IMG/VR virus record: IMGVR_UViG_3300034279_000305
Span: 22,962 to 86,961 of that record
Strand: one strand, 5' to 3'
From: a virus
Length of the DNA stretch: 64,000 bases
Under the pieces are notes generated by a model. The model had not been told where the DNA came from and made no database searches. It saw nothing but the letters and a program-made list of their open reading frames with translations. The stretch's first letter is position 1; each line of letters begins with the position of its first letter. The position numbers and the translations under genes were made by a program. Below are positions 22,555 to 30,793 of the stretch, piece by piece.

Positions 22555-22583
22555 CTTATACCGCATTTCTGCAGAAAAGTCAA
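22555..22583 (-). promoter_or_regulatory. Early-type promoter, TTGACT-17-TATAAG
   Basis: TTGACT (22583-22578), 17 nt, TATAAG (22560-22555), 29 nt upstream of the 373-residue gene, directly after the DUF2693-like gene. Confidence 0.8.
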
Positions 22584-22831
22584 GCCATAAATTTGACATT
22601 TGTGATAGTATCATATCTGAAAGAGCGCCAAGCAGACTTTTCAGTATCCCAGACAGGTAGAACATCAGGGTTTACCACCTTACTTTCAGCAGGAGTTGTT
22701 TTCTTCTCGGGCACTACGCTTTCCTGCAGAGTACATTTGATGACTCGAACATCACCATTAAGTTTTGTGAACGTCACTTCGGCGTTCATCTTCTTAAGAT
22801 TCTTTACGAGCATTTCACGGTCAATTTCCAT
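22580..22831 (-). CDS. DUF2693-like small phage protein
   Basis: Encodes 83 residues from ATG 22831 (a GTG two codons earlier is possible and closer to AAGGA). EIDREMLVKNLKKMNAEVTFTK, VRVIKCTL and VWDTEKSAWRSFRYDTIT follow the DUF2693 pattern of T4-like phages, a small beta-rich protein of unknown function. Confidence 0.7.
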   Translation of the reverse strand: MEIDREMLVKNLKKMNAEVTFTKLNGDVRVIKCTLQESVVPEKKTTPAESKVVNPDVLPVWDTEKSAWRSFRYDTITNVKFMA

Positions 22832-22833
22832 AA

Positions 22834-23820
22834 TCACATTTTCCTTACATTATTTTCGTCTATAATAATTTTACCATCTCTCCAAGATTTTCTGGGAGGA
22901 TCTGGTGCGGGTATATCGTGGGTTGATAGATTATTTTTTTCCATAGCGAAGAAATCAGTGGGGTTTTCTACTACCACCTCAATTTTCTTCTTTGGTTTAT
23001 GCTTCTTAACAACCTTCTTCGGTGCCACTGTTGGTGGAGTTGGATCAACCTCATCAACAGCGACAAAGTCTACTATACCCGCTTCTTCCTTTTTAGTCAA
23101 GCTTAAAATTGAAATATTTGCTGCAATAACCAAAAGAATTGCCAGAGGGTCGAATACGAAGATAAGAACAATAATCATCAAGCGCACTGCTTTGTCGATA
23201 GTAGCAGTATCGCCACTACCGTAGAACAGTTCTGCGATATATTTTATCGGACCTACTTCTGCTTCGAGTTTGAGATTTTCTGTTTTGAGCGGTATGAGAT
23301 CAGTCTCAATAGTCTCAATGTCTGCAGTCGCACTCTCAATTTCTTTATTGAGAGACGCACGTTCCCGTTTCTGTCTGTTTCGAATGAAATTAGCATCGAG
23401 CACATCCTCTGCAGTAGTGAGTCTGTCCAAAGTATCCAAAGATGTTTGCGCATTTTTGAGTCTCCTTTCTGCAGATGTTTTCTTGCTCTCGAGTTGTTCT
23501 ATCTTAATTTGCGTGGAACCGCCAACAGTGCTATGTTCGATGTGCGCTCCACTTAGATAACCGAATACGCCAATACTTGTGATAAATGATAATACCACAA
23601 TCGCGATTGTGAAATATGTTTTCAACAGTTTGTTTGCGGTTTTCCAATTCCTATACACCCAACTCGCAGTAACGAGTTTAGCAAATTCTAAAGATCCACC
23701 CATCGCTGCAACAGCAATAGGGGATGCGGGGAAAATCGCCATCAAACCTAATATCGAAAAGTAACCAGCAACTGATGTAATCGCCAGCGCTGCCAACATT
23801 AATAGTGCTATGAATAGCAT
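22834..23820 (-). CDS. Phage membrane protein with cytoplasmic coiled coil
   Basis: Encodes 328 residues from ATG 23820, preceded by GGAG. Four hydrophobic segments occupy about residues 1-95, a long Glu/Lys-rich coiled coil about 105-185, another TM pair about 205-240, and a Pro/Lys-rich soluble tail (VAPKKVVKKHKPKKK). The layout resembles conserved myovirus membrane proteins of unknown role. It overlaps the GIY-YIG gene's stop by 13 nt. Confidence 0.7.
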   Translation of the reverse strand: MLFIALLMLAALAITSVAGYFSILGLMAIFPASPIAVAAMGGSLEFAKLVTASWVYRNWKTANKLLKTYFTIAIVVLSFITSIGVFGYLSGAHIEHSTVGGSTQIKIEQLESKKTSAERRLKNAQTSLDTLDRLTTAEDVLDANFIRNRQKRERASLNKEIESATADIETIETDLIPLKTENLKLEAEVGPIKYIAELFYGSGDTATIDKAVRLMIIVLIFVFDPLAILLVIAANISILSLTKKEEAGIVDFVAVDEVDPTPPTVAPKKVVKKHKPKKKIEVVVENPTDFFAMEKNNLSTHDIPAPDPPRKSWRDGKIIIDENNVRKM

Positions 23821-24155
23821 CCAGGTCTCCAATCAGGTAATTTTAATTCTTTCAAGTGATCAAGTCTCAGACGCACATTCCACATTTGATTGATGCATCT
23901 GTCGTCGAGTCTATGCTCCCATTGCAGGATATGTTCAACTGCTTTGGCATGCGATTTGCTGTCGTATTCAGCGACAACTTCCTTGCGCATTTCGCCTTCA
24001 TAGTTAGTCACATAAGAGGAACTTCCGAAGTATGTTTCGAAAAGTTTCTCTGTCTTACATGAATACCCAATATAAAATTTGCCGTCGTCGAAGTAAGTGC
24101 AATATACTCTATGCACCTTCTTCGGCAACGGCTTACGTTTTTTTCTAATTACCAT
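23808..24155 (-). CDS. GIY-YIG-like nuclease domain protein
   Basis: Encodes 115 residues. VYCTYFDDGKFYIGYS is a GIY-YIG-type motif (two Tyr-containing strands), and the downstream WEHRL may supply the catalytic Glu. Free-standing GIY-YIG proteins of this size in T4-like phages are often Seg-type homing endonucleases. No target site is identified. Confidence 0.65.
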   Translation of the reverse strand: MVIRKKRKPLPKKVHRVYCTYFDDGKFYIGYSCKTEKLFETYFGSSSYVTNYEGEMRKEVVAEYDSKSHAKAVEHILQWEHRLDDRCINQMWNVRLRLDHLKELKLPDWRPGCYS

Positions 24156-24178
24156 AATCTACTCCGTAAGTAGACTAT

Positions 24179-24337
24179 TTATTCGCTTTCTTGATCGGAA
24201 TCGAAATCATATTCTTCTTGATCGATCCCTTCGCCGCAGAAAGGACAGTACAACACTCTATAATATTTACCGTCCATATCATGCTCTACAGAGAATAGAG
24301 CATTACAACTAGAACATTCGTGCTCCTCGTCAAGCAT
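24179..24337 (-). CDS. 52-residue zinc-ribbon protein
   Basis: A short frame from ATG 24337 to TAA 24179. CSSC at about 8-11 and CPFC at about 31-34 form two CxxC knuckles of a zinc ribbon, followed by a very acidic tail. It starts 5 nt after the preceding gene's stop. Likely a small adaptor or nucleic-acid binder. Confidence 0.6.
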   Translation of the reverse strand: MLDEEHECSSCNALFSVEHDMDGKYYRVLYCPFCGEGIDQEEYDFDSDQESE

Positions 24338-24342
24338 GTAAA

Positions 24343-24646
24343 TTACACATCAGTAATAGTTGTAGTAGATATAATACCAACGGAATTATGATATTCGTCC
24401 ATTGCACCACCTAGATTACCCGAGGCAACAAATGCTTCAAACTCTTCAGCGACTGCATCATCTGTGAACGTATATTCTAATACCTGGACATACATATCAT
24501 TCAGGATATCGAAATGAAATGTAACAGTATCTCTATTATTTTCTAACCATTCATCCAATAAAGAATTCTGCGGGGGATTGGTCTGAAAATACCACAAAGT
24601 TTGATGTGACGGTCTAGTATTTGTAATAGTAAGTTTCTTCGCCATG
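24343..24646 (-). CDS. Hypothetical phage protein
   Basis: Encodes 100 residues from ATG 24646, chosen because GAGAAGGAA lies just upstream; a longer frame begins before the nrdB stop. It contains RPSHQTLWYFQTNPPQN and an acidic helical C-terminal half. No family recognised. Belongs to the nrd operon by spacing. Confidence 0.6.
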
Positions 24647-24668
24647 ATAGTTTCCTTCTCGTTTAAAT

Positions 24669-25643
24669 TTATGCTGCCACACCCCAAACATCATCCCACT
24701 TGCCTGATAGTGCACCCTTGGCATAGTCGGTAGCACGATTTTCAAAGAAGTTGGTGTGTGTTGGTGCGTTGATCATTTCCTCGACCCAAGGCAGAGGATT
24801 TTTCTTAATCTTAAAGATACCCTTGAGACCGAGACTAATTAGTCGACGGTCACAAATATAACGGATATACTTCTTTACATCTGCAGATGTGAGATCTTGC
24901 ATCTCACCCATCTCGAATGAAAGATCAATAAACTTATCTTCCAGTTCTACCATTTTCTCGGCGATGGTATAGATACTGGACTTCAATTCATCGTTCCAGA
25001 GTTCGCGATTTTCCTCGACATAAGTGCGGAACAACTTGATCATCGACTCAGCATGCATCGTCTCATCAACGATTGACCAAGTAACAATCTGTCCCATTCC
25101 CTTCATCTTTCCGTGACGAGGGAAGTTGAGGAGCATAATGAAGGATGAGAACAGTTGCATACCCTCAGTGAATGCACTAAATGCAGCGATATTGGTCGCG
25201 ACCGATTCAGGTGTTCCATTTGCATTCGACAAATCCGTAAAGTAGTCGTGCTTTGCTCGCATTGAGTCGTATTCAAGGAATTCTTGATATGTCGTTTCTG
25301 GCATACCCAGAGTTTCAATAAGGTGAGAATACGCTGCAACATGTAGTGCCTCCCTTGCCGCAAATCCCATCAACATCATACGAATTTCAGGTTGAGGGAA
25401 ATACGGTAGATAGTTCTTCACATAACCGCCAGCAACATCGATGTCACCCTGTGTGAAGAAGCGGAAAATGTTAGTCAGAAAGTGTTTTTCACCATCGGTA
25501 AGACGCTTCTTCCAGTCTTGCACGTCTTCGACCATTGGCACCTCAGTATGCAACCAATGTGACTGCTCATGCTTTAACCAAGCATCATACGCCCAAGGAT
25601 AGTTGAACGGTTTGAAATACGATCTTTCACTCATTAATGTCAT
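24669..25643 (-). CDS. nrdB: Ribonucleotide reductase class Ia, beta subunit
   Basis: Encodes 324 residues of the R2 subunit that holds the diiron-tyrosyl radical. Visible iron ligands include the Glu and EALH-type motifs (AAREALHVAAYSH) and IVDETMHAESM; the C-terminal residues form the R1-binding tail. It works with NrdA (26.0-27.8 kb) to make deoxynucleotides. The start overlaps the preceding small gene by ATGA. Confidence 0.93.
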   Translation of the reverse strand: MTLMSERSYFKPFNYPWAYDAWLKHEQSHWLHTEVPMVEDVQDWKKRLTDGEKHFLTNIFRFFTQGDIDVAGGYVKNYLPYFPQPEIRMMLMGFAAREALHVAAYSHLIETLGMPETTYQEFLEYDSMRAKHDYFTDLSNANGTPESVATNIAAFSAFTEGMQLFSSFIMLLNFPRHGKMKGMGQIVTWSIVDETMHAESMIKLFRTYVEENRELWNDELKSSIYTIAEKMVELEDKFIDLSFEMGEMQDLTSADVKKYIRYICDRRLISLGLKGIFKIKKNPLPWVEEMINAPTHTNFFENRATDYAKGALSGKWDDVWGVAA

Positions 25644-25798
25644 GGACGACCCTGACCCCTATACTTTTTGAAGTTTTGCTTTTTATTTTTATTCATTGTG
25701 CTGGTTTTAATCTTCCCATTACCAATCGAAGTACCTCTCTTATGAGTTTCGTTGATGCTGTTTTTCGTTGTCCCAGTAGACTTGCTGCCTTTTGCCAT
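25640..25798 (-). CDS. 52-residue basic phage protein in the nrd operon
   Basis: A short frame between glutaredoxin and nrdB (ATG 25798, TGA 25640), overlapping both by TAATG and ATGA. It is very basic and low in hydrophobics: MAKGSKSTGTTKNS, then KRGTSIGNGKIKTSTMNKN, ending KKYRGQGRP. Such small basic proteins recur in T4-like phages; probably nucleic-acid or ribosome associated. Confidence 0.65.
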   Translation of the reverse strand: MAKGSKSTGTTKNSINETHKRGTSIGNGKIKTSTMNKNKKQNFKKYRGQGRP

Positions 25799-26034
25799 TA
25801 ATTATTCTCCGCCCATTTGATTAAACCATCATAACCACCGACGTGATGTCCATTAATCCAAATTTGCGGAACAGTTGTCACCCCAGGAACTGCGGCAACT
25901 ACATCTTCCCATAATACATCTTCACCCACCACACTTTCAATATACTGAATTTCCATACCAGTCATGAATTCCTTTGCCAATACGCAATAGGGGCAATCAG
26001 GTTTGGTATAAATCTCTGCAAAAAATTGTGTCAT
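25798..26034 (-). CDS. nrdC: Glutaredoxin / thioredoxin-like reductant for RNR
   Basis: Encodes 78 residues. CPYC at about 14-17 is the redox active site, TTVPQIWING the cis-Pro loop, and GGYDGL the C-terminal glutathione-binding motif. It reduces the NrdA disulfide and lies between nrdA and the rest of the operon. Confidence 0.9.
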   Translation of the reverse strand: MTQFFAEIYTKPDCPYCVLAKEFMTGMEIQYIESVVGEDVLWEDVVAAVPGVTTVPQIWINGHHVGGYDGLIKWAENN

Positions 26035-26037
26035 TTC

Positions 26038-27840
26038 TTATCCTTCGCATGCAACACAGGTGTCACCTTCGATCATTGCTTTGAAGTCGAGTTCTTTAAT
26101 TACTTCTCGTTCAATACGCTTTGATACCTTATCTGCCTTACCAATCTTCTCGGAACGGCAATAGTATAGAGTCTTCAAACCTTGCTTCCATGCAAGATAA
26201 TGGACTGCATGAATATATTTGATATTTGCATCAGGACGGAAGAATAGATTGAGGGACTGTGCCTGATCAATAAACTTCTGTCTGTCTGCTGCATGTTCAA
26301 TAACCCAACGCTGATCGATTTCCATCGAGGTTTTGTAGACACTCTTAGTAATATCGTCCATCCATGTAAGGTGCTGCACCGAACCATCGTTGGCGATAAT
26401 CGAGGACCAAACCTCGTCATACCAACCAGCAGGTCTGCCGAATGCCGCTTCTTCTAGAATAATCGCGTCAAGATATTTATTCTTATTCAAAAATGAACCC
26501 GATAGTGTATCTTGACGATATGCATTTGCTCGCCATGGTTCAATCGACGGACTAGTATTACCCATGATGATTGACGACGATGCGTTTGGAGCAATTGCCT
26601 GCATATGTGAGAAACGACGACCAGTGCCAGCAGCATCAGGTGCTTCGCCACGCTCTGTTCCAAGTTCTAGATTCGCAGTATCTAGACGATTCTTGATTAG
26701 TTTGAACATTCGCATGTTCGTTCCCTTAGCGACTGCCGACTCCCACGCAATACCCTTGCGCTGAAGATAAGCATGGAAACCTAGTGCACCGATACCAATA
26801 GAACGTTCGCGCTTTGCTGAATAGATCGCACGAGCAACCTGCTTCGGAGCATTGTCAATAAAGTATTGTAACACGTTATCTAGCATTTCCGCCATGTCCT
26901 TGAGGAACAACGGATCTTTCGACCATGCATCATAGTATTCTAGATTAACGGACGAGAGGCAGCAAACCGCAGTACGCTTCCTATCCGTTGGAAGAATGAT
27001 TTCTGAACAGAGATTTGACTGATGAATCTTTAGACCAAGATCCTTCTGGAACTGCGGCATTGCACGATTAGACGTATCAATAAAGTGTAGGTATGGTTCA
27101 CCTGTCATCATACGAAGTTCGAGAATCTTCTGCCAAAGTTCCTTCGCTGAAACTGTGTCGCGGATTTCACCCGATTTCGGATCGGTAAGGTTCCAACTGT
27201 CGTCGGCATCCTTGTCCGTCATACAACGCTCAACGATTTCCATAAACGCATCCGAGATGTTGATCCCATGGTGCAGGTTCAGTGCACGCATGTTGGGATC
27301 ACCCGTCGGTTTGCGCATCTCTAGAAATAACCCAACATCAGGGTGAGAAATATCCAGATAAGCAGCATAAGAACCACGACGAGTGCGACCTTGACGGTAA
27401 GCCATACTAGAAGCATCATAAGTGCGAAGGTGAGGCATAACGCCAGTAGACTTATCATCTGCGGCGCGAATGCCAAAACCAATACCAACGCCGCCACCAA
27501 GCATAGACAACCAGTTAGTTTCTGAAAGATTTTCAACTAGACCCTCCGCAGTATCGTCAATGAAGTTTAGAAAACATGAGATTGGCATACCACGCTTCGA
27601 CCGACCAAACGAGAGGATCGGAGTGGCATATGACAACCAGTGCTTTGACGCATATTCGTATAGACGCTGCGCATGTTCAGGATTAGAACCGAACGTCTTT
27701 GAAACAAAAGCGAACCGATGTTGTGGAGACGTTTCGTCGTCCTTCATATATGATTCTTGAAGTCGCTGAATACCTAGTTTGTCAAACAGGGAGTCCCGTG
27801 ATAGGTCAATTTCAATATCCAGATAATTCTCTCTTGCCAT
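26038..27840 (-). CDS. nrdA: Ribonucleotide reductase class Ia, alpha subunit (no ATP-cone)
   Basis: Encodes 600 residues (T4 NrdA is 754). GGGVGIGF, NLCSEI, CCLSSVNLEYY and MGNTSPSIEPW are active-site and barrel signatures; the C-terminal CVACEG carries the shuttle Cys pair that takes electrons from glutaredoxin. The N-terminus starts directly in the catalytic fold, so the ATP-cone that senses ATP/dATP is missing, suggesting loss of dATP shut-off. Confidence 0.93.
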   Translation of the reverse strand: MARENYLDIEIDLSRDSLFDKLGIQRLQESYMKDDETSPQHRFAFVSKTFGSNPEHAQRLYEYASKHWLSYATPILSFGRSKRGMPISCFLNFIDDTAEGLVENLSETNWLSMLGGGVGIGFGIRAADDKSTGVMPHLRTYDASSMAYRQGRTRRGSYAAYLDISHPDVGLFLEMRKPTGDPNMRALNLHHGINISDAFMEIVERCMTDKDADDSWNLTDPKSGEIRDTVSAKELWQKILELRMMTGEPYLHFIDTSNRAMPQFQKDLGLKIHQSNLCSEIILPTDRKRTAVCCLSSVNLEYYDAWSKDPLFLKDMAEMLDNVLQYFIDNAPKQVARAIYSAKRERSIGIGALGFHAYLQRKGIAWESAVAKGTNMRMFKLIKNRLDTANLELGTERGEAPDAAGTGRRFSHMQAIAPNASSSIIMGNTSPSIEPWRANAYRQDTLSGSFLNKNKYLDAIILEEAAFGRPAGWYDEVWSSIIANDGSVQHLTWMDDITKSVYKTSMEIDQRWVIEHAADRQKFIDQAQSLNLFFRPDANIKYIHAVHYLAWKQGLKTLYYCRSEKIGKADKVSKRIEREVIKELDFKAMIEGDTCVACEG

Positions 27841-28383
27841 TTATAGTCCCTGTTCCTTCAACACTTTTTCGATGTCTGGTTTGAAATATGATTCTGGTTT
27901 CAGAATCTTACCATCCTCGCGCTTTTTAATCTTACCATTATCAGAAACCTTGCTCATGTTAGAAGCACGCACTTCTTTCCACACTTCTTCAAAGTTGATA
28001 CCAAGAGTTGCAAACAATCCTTGAACAACCCAGACTAGATCGGCACCACCGTCAGCAATGTCTCCAATATGACGACGAAGAAACCCATCGCAAAGTTCGC
28101 GGTATTCTTCATCGATTAGATTAATATATAGGCTTGCTTGCGCCATATTATCATCATTTAGATGAGGTTTTACACCAACATATTGATCCGCTGCGGACAT
28201 AAATTCAGTAACGTCTTCTTGATAATTCATAGTATTTTCTTTCATTAGTGTAAAACTTCCATCTTCATTGGCAACCCACGTGATAGTATCACCTTCTTTC
28301 CATTGCAGTTTTTCGAAACCTTCCCAAACAATATAGTGCTCGTCTGCGAAAGGATCGTATTCAACTTTAATAGTATCACTCAT
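27841..28383 (-). CDS. MazG-like NTP pyrophosphohydrolase with fused N-terminal domain
   Basis: Encodes 180 residues. Residues about 50-180 form an all-alpha MazG/PRA-PH-like fold with DEEYREL and DIADGGADLVWV supplying the acidic metal ligands. The first 50 residues (VEYDPFADEHYIVWE, WKEGDTITWVANEDGSFTL) resemble a small stand-alone T4-like domain. MNYQEDV at about 51 could be an internal start. MazG proteins remove abnormal or signalling nucleotides. Confidence 0.75.
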   Translation of the reverse strand: MSDTIKVEYDPFADEHYIVWEGFEKLQWKEGDTITWVANEDGSFTLMKENTMNYQEDVTEFMSAADQYVGVKPHLNDDNMAQASLYINLIDEEYRELCDGFLRRHIGDIADGGADLVWVVQGLFATLGINFEEVWKEVRASNMSKVSDNGKIKKREDGKILKPESYFKPDIEKVLKEQGL

Positions 28384-29096
28384 TTGCGCACCTCTTCAAG
28401 AATGTGATATTTAGGTTCCCATCCGAGTCTGCGCATTTCATCGATATTGGCATGAGTGACTTCTCTCTCACCAACAACATCTTTGAAAGGAACATCTCGG
28501 TATCCATAGGTATCCAAAACTTCACTGACAGAGATCGGTTCATCCGACCCAATATCTACTATACCCGAATAATTCGGATTAGTCAATAGAATTTCAATCG
28601 CAGAGCAAATATCTTCAACATGCGTCCAGTCTCGAAGATGTTCTGTTTTATATTCGATTTTATTATTAAGCATCATATCATAGAACATATCAGGGCGACT
28701 GTCTGGACCATAAACTGTATGGAATCTCATACCAATTGAGGTATATGGCGCAAGTTCTTCCATCGCCTTTTTGCTGGTAGCATATGGATTTTTCCACCAC
28801 TCATAAATTGAGGAGGAAGATGCATAGATTACCTTTACCCGATTAATCTCTGCCCATCTAAAGATGCGATTCGATGCAGTCACATTAGTTTCCCAATAAC
28901 CTTCTGGATCGTCCCAACTTTTGCGAACACCAGCGAGTGCTGCTAGGTGTAGAACAACATCTGGGTTCCCGTAAGACTCTGTCATCTTCCATTCACGAAT
29001 ATCTCCCTCGTATGGAATTACAGTGTGATTCTTAGAAAGAATACGAAGCGCATTCCTACCGATAAACCCTTCATGTCCAGTTAGTAGAATTCTCAC
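28380..29096 (-). CDS. NAD-dependent epimerase/dehydratase
   Basis: Encodes 238 residues of an extended SDR. TGHEGFIG near residues 6-13 is the GxxGxxG NAD site, HLAALAGV the next strand, SSSSIYE the catalytic Ser region and YATSK the catalytic YxxxK. It is short for the family and lacks a large C-terminal domain. Likely acts on a nucleotide sugar, which would fit the phage's glycosyltransferases. Coupled to ThyX by ATGA. Confidence 0.85.
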   Translation of the reverse strand: MRILLTGHEGFIGRNALRILSKNHTVIPYEGDIREWKMTESYGNPDVVLHLAALAGVRKSWDDPEGYWETNVTASNRIFRWAEINRVKVIYASSSSIYEWWKNPYATSKKAMEELAPYTSIGMRFHTVYGPDSRPDMFYDMMLNNKIEYKTEHLRDWTHVEDICSAIEILLTNPNYSGIVDIGSDEPISVSEVLDTYGYRDVPFKDVVGEREVTHANIDEMRRLGWEPKYHILEEVRK

Positions 29097-29791
29097 GGGA
29101 GTTTTCTTTCAAACTCTGCTTGTGCTGCCATGCTATCTAGAGCTGCCTTGACATCAGGGAAGTGATGGGCAATTATATCCCAGCACTGCACTGCAACGAT
29201 ACGGTGTTCCTTTTGAGTCGCCTTATCCATGCGCAACTGACAGTAGTGAACCCATGACCGAAGCGAACCTGCCATGATGATAGTTGATTCTGTTAGACCT
29301 TCAGGGAGAACAGCACGTGCCTGTTCCTTGGCGATACCATTTTCAATTGCCCACTCATAAGCATCTACCGCAGCATGAGTTAAGGTTCGTTGTTTCAAAT
29401 CCCACTCTCCAGCAAGTTCGCTATCTTCAACTTCTACTGAGTTCTGTCTGTTCTTGGCATCCTGCAGACGTGCTTCCCGTACAACAAATCCCAGATCCTT
29501 GGTTGGATCGGCGTAACGCTGACTGTACTCTTGGAATCTGAAAGAACTATGCCGCAAAATCTGGCGGGCAATATCTCGTGTTGTTTTAATTTCCATTGCG
29601 ACATGGACCATCTCCAGTGGTGACCAGTGTTGGTTCTTAATAAGATACTGAACCAGTTTAGGTGCTGTTGCGGTGTTGTTTTGGTTTGACGGATTAGATA
29701 CTCTTGCTGCCCATGCAACAAGTTCATTAGCAGTATTACATTCTGTGTAGGCAGAAGGTTTCGACAGACTTACTAGGTTTACTTCACTCAT
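29093..29791 (-). CDS. thyX: Flavin-dependent thymidylate synthase
   Basis: Encodes 232 residues. RHSSFRFQEYSQRY is the ThyX signature that binds FAD and dUMP; SLRSWVHYCQLR follows near the C-terminus. It makes dTMP from dUMP and completes the path from dCMP deaminase. Length and motif are typical. Confidence 0.92.
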   Translation of the reverse strand: MSEVNLVSLSKPSAYTECNTANELVAWAARVSNPSNQNNTATAPKLVQYLIKNQHWSPLEMVHVAMEIKTTRDIARQILRHSSFRFQEYSQRYADPTKDLGFVVREARLQDAKNRQNSVEVEDSELAGEWDLKQRTLTHAAVDAYEWAIENGIAKEQARAVLPEGLTESTIIMAGSLRSWVHYCQLRMDKATQKEHRIVAVQCWDIIAHHFPDVKAALDSMAAQAEFERKLP

Positions 29792-29985
29792 TAAATGTTT
29801 TCCAATGCTTCCAACTTGTCTTTGTATTCAGCGATATGACCAAGTTCTAGTTCAATCGCACCCATGAAGTCAGTATGCTCATGAATTGCCATTGGGTTAT
29901 TCATCATAACACGCACGTTCATTGCATGCTTTTCAATGTGTGCTTGAAAATGCTTCCGAAGCACATGTTTAATATCATCTTTCAT
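29791..29985 (-). CDS. Small His-rich phage protein
   Basis: Encodes 64 helical residues with several His (KHVLRKHFQAHIEKH, AIHEHTDFMGAIELELGHI). Metal binding is possible but not shown. It is coupled to thyX and to the next gene. A short conserved protein with similar helices occurs near thyX in related phages; function unknown. Confidence 0.6.
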   Translation of the reverse strand: MKDDIKHVLRKHFQAHIEKHAMNVRVMMNNPMAIHEHTDFMGAIELELGHIAEYKDKLEALENI

Positions 29986-30527
29986 TCAACTCTCCATGAT
30001 TTTGTATTCAGTTTAATATTAGTCGGCCAATCACCCTCGGTAAATGACTTGTCGTGGAACCGTAGTTCATTTGTTGGCATGATACACAGTCTGCCATTGT
30101 CTAGTTCTATAAACATAAACTCCTTAGACTGCGATGGATGCATACTGTAACCATCGTTCATCGGAATGGCAGTAAACAGATAGCGACCAAACTCTCCAGT
30201 GCTCCGTATCTCTGCTCGCTGGGTGTTTAGATAATCATAACTGACAACTGAGAATTGATCACCATAACAATCCCATACCTGTGTATCATCAAGTCTCCAA
30301 AATGGTTCTGGTTCTACAGAAAATGCCAGAGCATGCGGAGGAACGCCACGGTAGACTGCACCACATTCCAACATCACATGGCAACCCCATGAATGTCCAG
30401 GTTTTGAATGTAATGCAAACCAAACGCAGGGTTCAAAGATATAAGGTTCTACATCTTTACGAATGAATGATGATTGCACCCAGCAGTAAATATGATTTGG
30501 GATGTTTCCCGATCCAGTATAAAGCAT
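29982..30527 (-). CDS. Hypothetical phage protein
   Basis: Encodes 181 residues rich in Trp, Phe and His with predicted beta structure, for example CVWFALHSKPGHSWGCHVMLECGAVYRGVPPHAL and DDTQVWDCYGDQFSVVSYDYL. No family assigned. It is preceded and followed by coupled genes of the primase-thyX operon. Confidence 0.6.
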   Translation of the reverse strand: MLYTGSGNIPNHIYCWVQSSFIRKDVEPYIFEPCVWFALHSKPGHSWGCHVMLECGAVYRGVPPHALAFSVEPEPFWRLDDTQVWDCYGDQFSVVSYDYLNTQRAEIRSTGEFGRYLFTAIPMNDGYSMHPSQSKEFMFIELDNGRLCIMPTNELRFHDKSFTEGDWPTNIKLNTKSWRVE

Positions 30528-30793
30528 TACTCGACTTCAAATTCTTTGACAGTCTGGAACTGTGCCTTGCTTACGAAACCAATGCCCAATAGATGGTCTA
30601 CACGGTCAGTTGCATCGGCATAATTTGCATACCTGCCATCATCGAACCACCACCATCGGTCGAGACCAAGAAACCAGCGAGGTTCGCGTCGGTATTCGAC
30701 CAACCACATATCGTCTGTTCGATGAATACGCAACTTTGTAATTCTGGTATGACGGATTTCTACGCCATATTCATTAGCGACCAATTCGCTCAT
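30527..30793 (-). CDS. Small Trp-rich phage protein
   Basis: Encodes 88 residues from ATG 30793, which overlaps the primase TGA, with AGGAAA just upstream; a longer frame starts within primase. MWLVEYRREPRWFLGLDRWWWFDDGRYANY is an unusual aromatic/charged core. No known family. Confidence 0.6.
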   Translation of the reverse strand: MSELVANEYGVEIRHTRITKLRIHRTDDMWLVEYRREPRWFLGLDRWWWFDDGRYANYADATDRVDHLLGIGFVSKAQFQTVKEFEVE

